Source: Myrica gale (taxonomy: Eukaryota > Streptophyta > Magnoliopsida > Fagales > Myricaceae). Taken from it: DNA of 64,000 nt. The translations under genes and the position numbers were made by a program. The stretch lies in assembly GCA_963930655.1 (NCBI GenBank), contig OZ005606.1, positions 11,048,501-11,112,500 of the forward strand, in the 5' to 3' direction. Positions 24,787 through 34,895 of the stretch are shown in pieces (within the stretch, counting starts at the first letter, position 1; every line of letters begins with the position of its first letter). The notes under the pieces were generated by a model. It did no database searches and was not told the origin of the DNA. It saw nothing but the letters and a program-made list of their open reading frames with translations.

Positions 24787-25229
24787 TTAGCCATAAGCGA
24801 AGCTCCGCTTCCTCGGTTTTGTAAACAATAAAATCGGATCTATGACCCAAAAAAGAAGAAAAAGATCAGTCCAAAAACATATGAAAGAAATTAAATTTAT
24901 TCTATTAATTAGCAATTTACTGTAAGCACTACAACTGACCAGCTTTTGGCTTTGATTGCAAGAGCTTTTCGACCGGCTTTGGAGAGAACCAGAGGATGTA
25001 GACCCAAGAGGTTCAGTCTTTTGCATCTGTTTCGGAGAGTAACCAAAAACACTAGAGAAAGATGGAGAACTAGAAGGGCATGACGCATAGACGTACGTAC
25101 GTGATGAAAATGTTGACGAGATCAGAGGGGGAAGAAGCGGAGGTGCTGAGCTTGCAGAGGATGAAGTGTAAGAATGTAGAGAAACAGAAAAAGAAAATAG
25201 AGCAGGTGCAGAGTTGAGGGAGAAAAATT
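24787..25229 (-). other. Serine-rich open frame between the TIFY fragment and the copia LTR
   Basis: From the LTR edge at about 25228 a minus-strand frame stays open for more than 100 codons, with Ser/Pro-rich sequence, through MQKTEPLGSTSSGS to a possible donor near 24945. It may be an exon or UTR of the TIFY gene or chance. I recognise no domain. Confidence 0.25.
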
Positions 25230-25386
25230 GTCTCCGTTGTATATTGAATCCAGCTAATTACAAAAGAGAGTTATATATACACTTGCCAAAGGATGAAAAC
25301 AAAATAATCTGTTAACAAAGATTCTAACAGAAATCCTATAACGACCACTACAATGGACAGAGAAAAAGAGAGGCTCGGCCATGTGC

Positions 25387-27336
25387 CAGTGGCGGAGCCA
25401 AAAACCTAATTAATGGGGGGCAAACTTTTAAGGGAAAATGACAAAAAAAATTTTTTTACTACTTAATGCAAAAAAATGTCTTAAGAGTATAAATAAAAAA
25501 ATTAAGGACTAAAAACACTAAAAATATTGAAATACACGTACCGTACTATTTGCTGATACTGAGAGGTGACATTAAAGATTAAATTCTTGTTGTTCAAGAC
25601 ACCAATAGAGCACCAACTAATCACACAAACAAAAGTATTTATATATATATTCTTTGTAAAAAAAACACATAAATGAAATAAAGTATTTTCAGCAATATAA
25701 CTTTTTACTTTCATAAATGAAGTACTTATTTTTGTTGCCAGAAAAGATGTGCCCTATACTCAATAAGTCATGCTGAATTTGTTGGGATCTGTAAAAAGAA
25801 AACACAACACATAAATGAGAAAAATAAACAATTACTGTATTTCTATTATTTTTGAAAGAAAGAATAGCAAAACGAAGCATATTGGAAAAAGAAGCCAAAT
25901 TATCCAAAGTTCAAAAAGAATCCAGGTTCCAATGGCATAAAAATAATTCTCACCCTTGCTATAGTTTTTTTTAGTGTGACAGTACTATTGAACACGGGCT
26001 TCTCAAGAGTGAAATCTCTATCAACAATAAAACAACCCGAAATTGCAAGAAGGAAATACATGGTAAATGATAATAGAAAAAAAATTTGGACAAAAAGTTC
26101 AATTTTAACATCCAAATAACTATTCTACTCCCCTTACAAGATGAGAAAACAGAAAAATCGTAGTTCAAAGTGCCCATTACCTGGCTAAATTAATGACTAA
26201 AATTTTGAAGAAATAGATTTATAACTTGATCCAAACGTCACAAATTACAATATAAAAGAAGTTCCACCTTTAGAGAAAGACAATTAAAAATAAGTTAATC
26301 TCATGGGCTATAAAAAATCAGACCTAAACAAACAAAAGATAGATGAAAATGAGTCTTACTTCAACTTTGGATTTTCATAAATTGTGGAGAAGTCAGACAT
26401 GTAAAATTAGATGATGATAGTGACAATAAAATGATATAACCAATGATTTTCTAGTAAGTAAAGATGGACACACAACACACTTGAATAATTGAATTATCAC
26501 TTACAAAATGAGAAAACAGAAAAATCGTAGTTCAAAGTGCCCATTACCTGGCTAAATTAATGACTAAAATTTTGAAGAAATAGATTTATAACTTGATCCA
26601 AACGTCACAAATTACAATATAAAAGAAGTTCCACCTTTAGAGAAAGACAATTAAAAACAAGTTAATCTCATGGGCTATAAAAAATCAGACCTAAACAAAC
26701 AAAAGATAGATGAAAATGAGTCTTACTTCAACTTTGGATTTTCATAAATTGTGGAGAAGTCAGACATGTAAAATTAGATGATGATAGTGACAATAAAATG
26801 ATATAACCAATGATTTTCTAGTAAGTAAAGATGGACACACAGCACACTTGAATAATTGAATTATCACTTATCGAACAAGAGCACACCACCCCCTTTCTCA
26901 GTATTTGCGATATCCAAATTTTCAACCAAGTCCAACATAAAAGACAAAAGAACAAAAAAAAAGCAGTACTAGAATAGTGAAAACATCTATTTCAATGATT
27001 ACAACACACAACGATTATCAGGACTCAAGAGAAATATATGAAATATTCGTCGCAAAATTCACGACAACGTCGACAAGTTAATGTAGAATTTCAAGTTTTG
27101 ACATAAATAAATATCTCTCTGCTTATTCTTTTAATTTGATTTTGAGGTATTGGGCTGCTTGGGTTTTAAGGGGGGCGGGCTGATTCATCTAGGCAGGCAA
27201 GGGGGACAAAAATAATTTTTATTTGGCCAAGGGGGGCAAGCCTAATAAAAATAAATAAAAAAATACATGTAAAAAATTTTTTTGGGAGGAGCCAACCGGG
27301 GCAATGGCCTCAGTTCGCCCCCTCCCTCCGCCTGTG
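25387..27336. mobile_element. Non-autonomous hAT element, 1950 bp, target duplication CCATGTGC
   Basis: Begins CAGTGGCGGAGCC and ends CCTCCGCCTGTG, an imperfect short inverted pair. It is flanked by the 8-bp duplication CCATGTGC (25379-25386 and 27337-27344). The insertion splits the left copia LTR; the uninterrupted LTR at about 28420-28440 shows the empty site GGCCATGTGCACAGAGG. It is AT-rich with no transposase. It contains a 367-bp tandem duplication. Confidence 0.92.
26134..26866. repeat. Tandem duplication of 367 bp within the hAT element
   Basis: Copy 1 is 26134-26500 and copy 2 is 26501-26866. They are nearly identical, with only a few differences (for example AAAATAAG versus AAAACAAG and ACAACACAC versus ACAGCACAC). 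The low divergence points to a recent duplication after or shortly before insertion. Confidence 0.9.
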
Positions 27337-27514
27337 CCATGTGCACAGAGGAGAGAGAAAAGCAATCGAACAATCGAGAATAACAAACTTCAGCTCATAA
27401 GACCAGCTGTGAGGCTGACTAAGCATTTATGCATCCACATCAGCATAAAATGCTTCACCGACATGCTGCAATACCAGCTTTTCCTTCGAGTCATCCTTCT
27501 TCATCTTCAGCTCA

Positions 27515-28274
27515 TCAGCATATTCTTCTTGCTGTAATATCCCCACAAGATGGAGAATAGAGATTAACTATGCCCATCTTAGATAAATGACTAGTAAGCA
27601 CATAAGAACAAAGTACCTTCATAAAAATATCGGCAAGCTGAGCAGAAGAAACAATGTGGGCAGTGCGAATTAAACCGGCTTGAATGAGATCACAAATGAG
27701 ATGACAATCAAGCTCAATATGTTTCGTGCGCTCGTGAAAAATCGGATTGACAGCAATATGGAGAGCTGCCTGATTATCACAATACAAAAGGGCAGCTTGC
27801 GGATGAGGGATACGGAAGACTTGGAGAAGATAACGAAGCCAAGTAATTTCAATACAAGTAGTGACCATAGCACGGTACTCAGCCTCAGCTGAGGAACGTG
27901 AAACAACAAATTGCCTCTTGGATTTCCATAAAACCAAGAAGACAATAACCAGTCACCGAACGACGAGTATCTGGACATGATTCCCAATCCGAGTCACAGT
28001 AGGCACGAAGAGCTAAACTGGAAGAACAAGAGAAGAACAGACCCTGTCTAGGCGCTGCTTTGATGTAGCGCAAGACCTTATGAGCAATAGCCAAATGGAT
28101 GTCAGTAGGACAATCCATAATTTGACTGAGAATGTGAATACTGTAACTGAGATCCGGCCGAGTAATAGTCAAATAGAGAAGGCGACCAACGAGCCGATGG
28201 TAAGAAGTAGGATATGAAAGTGGAAGGCCAGAATCCTTGCAGAGATGCATATTTTGGTCCATTGGAAGTTTCAA
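27515..28274 (-). pseudogene. Copia polyprotein remnant: end of RT and RNase H
   Basis: The frame starting at about 28274 shows SYHRLVGRLLYLTITRPDL and VLRYIKAAPRQGL, hallmarks of the copia RT/RNase H junction, then a frameshift near 27930. The next frame has [39 protein letters not shown] and the terminal LADIFMK. The RNase H acidic residues (in SAEAEYRAM and YCDN) are present. The N-terminal gag, protease and integrase are absent, so the copy is dead. Confidence 0.9.
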
Positions 28275-28639
28275 AGGTCTGCACCCAATTCTCCCGAAAT
28301 CTGCAAAAGAGAGTTATATATACACTTGCCAAAGGATGAAAACAAAATAATCTGTTAACAAAGATTCTAACAGAAATCCTATAACAACCACTACAATGGA
28401 CAACGCAAAAGAGAGGCTCGGCCATGTGCACAGAGGAAAGAGAAAAGCAATCGAACAATCGAGAATAACGAACTTCAGCTCATAAGACCAGCTATGAGGC
28501 TGACTAAGCATTTATCCATCCACATTAGCATAAAATGCTTCTACGACATATGTTGCAATACCAGCTTTTCCTTCGAGCCATCCTTCTTCATCTTCAGCTC
28601 ATTAGCAGATTCTTCTTGCTGTAATATGAAGATGAAAAG

Positions 28640-28703
28640 ATCTCGCCCTTGAAAGCGACAGTGAGCTCGCTGGTACGAGACGCCAAAACAGATTTCGAGA
28701 AGG
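28640..28703 (-). pseudogene. TIFY-domain N-terminal fragment
   Basis: The minus strand reads SKSVLASRTSELTVAFKGEI, which fits the start of the TIFY domain (SELT-[IV]-x-F-x-GE). It lies between the copia right LTR and the second hAT element. Across that hAT element the same frame continues open at 30017-29876 (KNLEISRPASLKLHPLSS). With the VQAVLLLLGG exon at 24545-24631 it suggests one gene shattered by insertions. The matching segment is short, so this is inference. Confidence 0.45.
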
Positions 28704-28711
28704 AGGAAAGG

Positions 28712-29875
28712 CAGTGGCGGAACCAGGATCAAAATTCATGGGTGTCGAACTTTAAAGGCGAAATGATAAAAAAAATTATTTCGTAATGCAAAATATTGTC
28801 TTAGAGGCACAATGTCGAAAATTAAGGACTAAAAGCATTAAAAATATTGGAATACATGTACCGTAATATGTACTGCGACTGAGAGGTGATAATTGGATCA
28901 TACAAGTTTACATCTTCTGAAAAAGTTACAAAATGGCTTCGTTCTCAATAGTTTTAAAAACTTATTTCTCGATGTACCCTAACATCAATCGTTCATCCAT
29001 TTATCTCTCATATTATTACGCAAATCACTCTTTATGATTTAATCCAAGTGAATTCCCTACTAATTTTAAAACTTTAGAACAAATTACAGATAATTATGAT
29101 GGTTGAGGTCTTGATGTCACTAGGGGTAATCTTTCTTACATTTTTTGGTTACTATCTAGAGTCTCTCTTTTTTTTTCTCCTTTTTTTTTTCTTTTGACAA
29201 AAGGTTACTGGGATGCATTTGTTATTTACCTTCTCTAGGTTTTATGGATTTGGAATTGAAAGATATTCACATTCTCCAAAGCAACTTCCACACAGAGAGC
29301 AACAATTGATGACAAACCATGCTCTGAATAATAAAAACAAAATTTTCAGGATAAGCAAGATTTAGTAAAAGAGTTCATTAAATAAACATATCTCAAAAGT
29401 AGTCAGAACTTTGATTTGGCCTATACAAGGATCCTAAACAAACACAACATTTTTTGAGGTCTCTAATAAAAATGAAGAAACAAATCAACATATGGAGAAA
29501 AAAATGAAGTGGTATTGATTGTGAAAAAATAAGAGCAAAGAGTAAATAATTTTTTACTAACATAAATTTAGTAAGATGACAGGAAGTTACCCCTCGATTG
29601 AAGAACTTGTAATCGATGCAAAACAAAAAATTATAATAACTGTATATTTGCCTTAATTATTTATGTAGCACTAAGAACAAAATCAATGTATAAAAAAAAA
29701 TATTTTAGATCCGATATCCATTAAGTCTATTTGGCTTGGATTTAATGGGTATCAGACCTAGTTAATTTATAAAGAAAAATAAAAACAAAAAACAAAAAAA
29801 TTACATTAGAAATTTTTTTTGGGGGTGCGATGGGTATCGGCCGATACCCATCGCACCTCCTTGCTTCTGCCCCTG
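28712..29875. mobile_element. Non-autonomous hAT element, 1164 bp, target duplication AGGAAAGG
   Basis: Begins CAGTGGCGGAACC and ends CTTCTGCCCCTG. It is flanked by AGGAAAGG at 28704-28711 and 29876-29883. Its first 200 bp are homologous to those of the element at 25387 (shared AAATTAAGGACTAAAA and GTACCGTA phrases), so both are one family. It has no transposase frame. A perfect 32-bp palindrome lies just inside its right end. Confidence 0.9.
29825..29856. repeat. Perfect 32-bp palindrome near the right end of the hAT element
   Basis: GTGCGATGGGTATCGG is followed directly by its exact reverse complement. It is positioned 19 bp inside the element end and could act as a subterminal binding site or hairpin. 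Confidence 0.95.
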
Positions 29876-30359
29876 AGGAAAGGGGATGGAGCTTCAACGA
29901 AGCGGGGCGGGAGATTTCGAGATTTTTCACAAATAGGGCGGGGAGGAACGGGAAGGGTTTTAATTTAATGAGAGAAAAGCTGACTTTTGACATTTTTAAA
30001 GACAAGTCAAAATTCACACTTTTGAATGTTTTTTTTTAAATAATAATTAAATATCTCACAATTATGTACTTTAATCTTCTTTTTTGAAATTAAATTATAT
30101 AATATTCTTTTAGTCTGATAAAATAAAATTATAAAACTACATAGAGCAGCTGATGTGTCAAATTAGTGTCAGATAAAAAATAATTAAATAAAATTGATGT
30201 TAAATTTTAAAATTTAAAATTTAAAAAATATATATGTATTGCTTACTAAACAAGTACTTACTTATTGCATGTATAAATATGCATATACTTTTAATCTATT
30301 TTTTAAAGTCTTGTTTTATTATATAATAAATTGAGTCACAATACATGTGGATACACTTA

Positions 30360-30557
30360 GGTTGTGTTTGTGTTGTAATATTTTTGATATGAGAATATGT
30401 GTTGGTATTGGGTTTAGTGGAAAGGTGAAGAGAGAGGTAATTTTTTATAGTTTTTTATAATTTTTTATAATTTTTTATGGGAGAGAGAGAGATTATATTG
30501 GAGTATTTTATTAGGAGAGATAAAATTTTGGGGGAAGTTAGCTTTGCAAACGCAGCC
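30360..30557. mobile_element. Tourist-like MITE, 198 bp, target duplication TTA
   Basis: Starts GGTTGTGTTTGTG and ends GCAAACGCAGCC, flanked by TTA at 30357-30359 and 30558-30560. Length, end sequence and internal phrases (GAAGAGAGA, GGGAGAGAGAGATTATATTG) match the copy at 39835-40029. The 3-bp TWA duplication is typical of the PIF/Harbinger superfamily. Confidence 0.8.
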
Positions 30558-30559
30558 TT

Positions 30560-30566
30560 ATATACT

Positions 30567-30599
<33 letters not shown>

Positions 30600-30642
30600 A
30601 TATATATATAATATATATATATATACTATATATATATATATC
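30560..30642. repeat. AT microsatellite
   Basis: A long run of TA dinucleotides with a few interruptions directly follows the Tourist MITE. Confidence 0.95.
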
Positions 30643-30769
30643 ACACTGTTGTAAAAAAAATTTCAGGTACACTTATATAACATTGTTGTCACAAATACAT
30701 TTTATATATATACATACACACATATGATATATACTCATATATGTCACATAACAACAAGTGAGATAGTAT

Positions 30770-32458
30770 TTAAAATCTTTATACTTAGTATGCCCTCTAA
30801 TACCATATAATAAATTATGTACTTTAATTGCGTAAGCTAATAAACAAATATATTTTTGTTTGAAATTAAATAATATGTAATTAATTACCATAGCTTTAAG
30901 GGGATATGATGCCAGTTTTTTTTATTCATTTCAATGTTCATGTAACGGTTAGTAACTAGTATTAACATGTGTATTTTCTCTATTGTAATATTTTTCACCA
31001 TTGCCCAAAAAAAAGGTGACCGGCAGAGTCTCGTTTAAACAACAAAGAATTGAACCTATTTTTATAACAATAGGCCAAAAAAAGATAGATCACCAACATC
31101 ATTATAATGACCTTATACCAAGTGACTCAACATTCAAAACTAATAATTTGCCTCTCTTTTTTTGTTATTGCTACATACAAACATATAAAATGAGACTTGT
31201 TATTGCTACAATTTTGGAAGTGAAAATAGAAGAAGCTGTACGGAGCAGTAGATCAAGTCCCCTACAAGAAGAAAACAATCATTAGGCCCTATTGTTACAA
31301 ACCAATAAATCACGATATGTGCTAATTAACCCAAATTACTTTATCTGTATGTATCTATATACCTAATGACTAAATCATAGTCTCTAAGACCATATATTAA
31401 AGTTATGTACTTTAATTGCATAAGTTAATCTCACAATATTTTTTTAAAAAAATTAAATAATATGTCATAGTTAAATAGTATTATATTAATAATTATTCAA
31501 AATATATATGCTCATTTTAAACTATACAATAACGATTTCATTGGTATTGAATTAACCAATTAATTTTTTTAGGTTATGCTTATGTATAGAAGGTTTATTC
31601 ACTCTTTACATTTTCTTACGATTTTTTTACGTATTTATTTGATGGAAAGAATGAATTTAGATAAAGACGATTAATATGGATTAACAACTATTGGATTATG
31701 TTAATGACATACAAGTGTTTATTTCACTTTATGTTCAATTTGTTAAAAGACAACGAAGTTTTTAACAGCGGTTTCTTAACGTCGGTTACAAAAAGCGCCG
31801 CTATATAGGTGACTTTCAGCAGCATTTTTTGTGACAGCCGTTAAAAAGACCGATGTTAAAAACTTTGTTGTCTTTTAGCAGAGGCCTGTTAACGACGGTC
31901 ATTAAAAAAATCGCTGCTGTAGGTGAATTTCAAAGACGTTTTTGTGACTGCAGTTAAAAAAACCGTTGTTAAATGCACTTATACTTAACACGCGTTTGAT
32001 TAATTATTATTATTTTCTCCCCCCATTTCCCTTAAATAACTTCAACGTAAACTGATATTAAGGTGATATTAAATAGGCATTTGATAAGTCAACGATTGCC
32101 TGGAGAAGGGCAAGAAAATTCCAGAGGCCCCGCACACAAGACACGAGTGCTGGAAATTCTAGCGCCTTGCACGCGGGCCGCGCGCCACAGGGCATTGGAC
32201 AATCCTTTTAACTAGGATTATGTTATTTCTTTTTTTCTTTTTTGTTTTGGTTTTTTTTCCAATTTTTATTTACAATACTAACTTTGCTTTAAATTATTTT
32301 GAAATTTTTTTTCAGCAAGTAGTTATTAACAACACAAGGATATGCTAAAATAATGATGACAACTACCAAGTCCCTTATAAGTCCAACTTTATACATCAAT
32401 GTCTACGTGAAGAGAAAACAAACATAACCGCATATAAAATAATATCACTCCATTGTAA
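30770..32458. mobile_element. CACTA-family debris with subterminal repeat array
   Basis: The AT-rich phrases around 30790-30890 and 31310-31610 match the interior of the CACTA family (GTACTTTAATTGC, AATGACTAAATCATAG). The stretch 31745-31985 contains repeated AACAGCGGT, GCCGCTATA and CGTTGTTAAA motifs in both orientations. Clear CACTA ends and a 3-bp duplication were not found. The 31310-31610 block is repeated directly at 33580-33870. No host gene is seen here. Confidence 0.55.
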
Positions 32459-32467
32459 TAAATTTGG

Positions 32468-33332
32468 GGCTTAAATGCACCCCAATGCCCCTGGGGTATG
32501 CCGAAAGAGCAAATATGCCCCTGGGGTATGCAAAGTCATTTTCATACCCCTGAGGTATACTTTTAGAAGCAAATATGCCCCTCCGTTATCTGCCGTTTGA
32601 AGCCATAACGGTAAATGCTGACGTGTCAAAATTTGACACGTCAGCACCAATCAGGGGTTGACACCTGTCCATTCGAAATTTAAAAAAAAAAAAAAACAGA
32701 AAACTGCGGGGGGGAGAACCCCCAGTGGCGAAGGGAGCTGGGCTCCCTTCGCCGCCGCGAGGGGTGGCCGCCAGCCACCCCCGCGGCTCGCGCCTTGCGG
32801 GGGTGGCCGGCAGGGGCCACCCCGGCGACGCGGGGGAGCCCAGATCTGGGCTCCCCGCGTCGCCCGAGGTGGCCGCGCGCCACCCCTGAGCAGGGGAGAG
32901 GCGGGGGTGACTCGAGGCCACCCCTCGCGGCGCGCGGCCGCCTCGGGCGACGCGGGGAGCCCAGATCTGGGCTCCCCCGCGTCGCCCGCGCCGTTCGCGC
33001 GAGCGGCGCTCGCGCGACGGGGTGGCCCCTGGCGGCCACCCCTCTCGGCGGCGAAGGGAGCTGGGCTCCCTTCGCCGCTGGGGGTTCTCCCCCCCGCAGT
33101 TTTCAGTTTTTTTTTTTTAAAATTTCGAATGGATAGGTGTCAACCCCTGATTGGTGCTGACGTGTCAAATTTTGACACGTCAGCATTTACCGTTATGGCT
33201 TCAAACGGCAGATAACGGAGGGGCATATTTGCTTCTAAAAGTATACCTCAGGGGTATGAAAATGACTTTGCATACCCCAGGGGCATATTTGCTCTTTCGG
33301 CATACCCAAGGGGCATGGGGTGCATTTAAGCC
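32468..33332. mobile_element. Mutator-like foldback element, 865 bp, perfect 9-bp target duplication, GC-rich core
   Basis: Flanked by TAAATTTGG at 32459-32467 and 33333-33341. The ends are GGCTTAAATGCACCCC and its complement. Terminal repeats are about 230 bp each, AT-balanced, and contain a palindromic TGACGTGTCAAAATTTGAC motif. Inside lies an unusually GC-rich core (about 32705-33095) that is itself mostly self-complementary (GAAGGGAGCTGGGCTCCCTT on both sides). The open frames in the core are low-complexity and present on both strands, so I do not call genes. Confidence 0.92.
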
Positions 33333-33341
33333 TAAATTTGG

Positions 33342-34560
33342 AGACCTAAAAGTCCTCTGCACAGTTTTCACGTTTTCACCTTCAATGGGGAAATTGTGGA
33401 CTTCGAAGATGTATCATAACTAACACAGGACTGTCTAAACGGATCCTAAATAAAGGAGGATCAAAGAGAAAACCAAGACACTGACAGCTGCAAACATTTG
33501 CACATACTAAAGAGTAAAAGAATAAGAAGCACCTTTCATAGCGCCAAGACCTTCTAGTGTGTGTATATATATATATATATATATATGCTAATTAACCTAT
33601 ATACTTTATATGTATGTACCTACCGAATGACTAAATCATAGCCTCTAAGATCATATATTAAGTTATGTACTTTAATTGCATAAACTAATCTCATAATATA
33701 TTTTTGTTTGAAATTAAATAATATATATGCTCATTATAAGTATGATAATAGATGTTTTTCTAAACTATACAATAATGATTTCATTGGTATTGATTTAACC
33801 AAGTAATTTCTTTAGCTTGTGCTTATGTATAGAAGGTTTATTCACTCTTTACATACTTTATATATATACTGACATATAATATACAGTATAAACAATTTAT
33901 AAAATCTTTTTTTACCTCCGTCATAACAAGCGTCGCTGAAAGTTACCTATAGCGGCGTTAAAGAGGCCGATGTTAATTTTTTTAATAGCGGTCTTTTTAA
34001 CCGTGGTCACGGAAAACACCGCTGAAGGTCACCTCTAAAGACTCTTTTTATGACCGCTGTTAAAAAAACCGTTGTTAAATAATTTAATTGTCTTTAACAG
34101 CGGTCACGAAAAAAGCCGCTGAAAGTCACCTATAGTGGCGCTTTTTATTACAGTTGTTAACACGACCGCTGTTAAAAACTTCATTGTCCTTTAACAGCAG
34201 TCTTTTTAACGGCGGTCACGCAAAACGCCGTTGAAAGTCACCTATAGCGGCGCTTTCCATCCGTTGTTAAAGCGACCGATATTAAAACTCTTTTGACTTT
34301 TAACAACAGTTGTTTTAACGATGATCATGAAAAGCGCCGCTATAGGTGAATTTTAGCTGCGTTTTGCTTGACCGCTACCATAAGTCACCTATAGTGGCAC
34401 TTTTTATGACCGCCGTTAAAAAAACTGCTGTTAAAACTCTTTTGACTTTTACAGCGACCGTTTTAATGACGGTCAGGAAAAACGCCGTCATAAGTCACCT
34501 ATAGCGGCGCTTTTTATGACCGTCGTTAAAAAGACCGCTGTTAAAAGTCAAAAGAGTACG
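33342..34560. mobile_element. CACTA-family subterminal repeat array
   Basis: After the AT-rich family interior (33580-33870) a dense array runs from about 33930 to 34560. Units of roughly 70 bp combine TTTAACAGCGGTC, AAAACGCCG, TGAAAGTCACCTATAG and their complements. It resembles the ends of the 19230 element but is more diverged. A terminal CACTA sequence is not evident. Confidence 0.6.
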
Positions 34561-34895
34561 GTTGTCGGCTGTCAAAAGAGCACATTCACAAGCTACATTT
34601 GCTGAAGTACAGTTGTCGCTTCATTATCTTCCTTGACTGATAACTCCACTAGAGTACGGTCGGTTGTACCGATAGTAATATTAATGGAATCAGGTCAGAA
34701 GAATCGGATGGGGATTTCCTGCAATTCTAGTGATGTCACCCGATTTGTAGGAACAATTCGGAGAGAGAGAGAAAAGAGTGAGTCTCAATCGAGATCCACA
34801 CTGCTCGGGCAGTGGAGGTGATGTCCGGGCAGTGTGGGTCCCGAGCGTGACCCACTCCCATCTCTCCTTCTTTTCTTCTAATTGCCCTCCCCCGA
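34561..34895. other. Unassigned DNA between CACTA debris and hAT element
   Basis: No recognisable gene; short open frames are not related to known families. Confidence 0.3.

Larger units (their letters stand above)
25229..28627 (-). mobile_element. Internally deleted Ty1/copia retrotransposon with two LTRs
   Basis: Direct repeats of about 315-360 bp flank a copia pol remnant. The left LTR is 25229(or 25261)-27540, split by a hAT element; the right LTR is 28314-28627. On the minus strand the right LTR is 5'. It passes directly into the end of reverse transcriptase, so primer-binding site, gag, integrase and most of RT are deleted. The polypurine-like TTGTGGGGATAT lies at about 27538-27550, just before the 3' LTR. 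No clear 5-bp target duplication is visible. Confidence 0.8.

Noticed and set aside
25229-25340. Short 100-bp LTR reading TGTCTCC to TCTAACA
   Set aside because: The duplicated sequence extends well beyond TCTAACA into both copies, so the LTR is longer.
32586-33215. Long open frames (up to 185 codons) rich in Ala, Gly, Pro and Arg on both strands
   Set aside because: They lie in the self-complementary GC-rich core of a Mutator-like element; the same low-complexity reading appears on both strands, as expected from an inverted repeat.
33930-34560. CRISPR-like appearance of regularly recurring GCGGTC units
   Set aside because: Units occur in both orientations with variable spacing in a plant nuclear context and match CACTA subterminal repeats.
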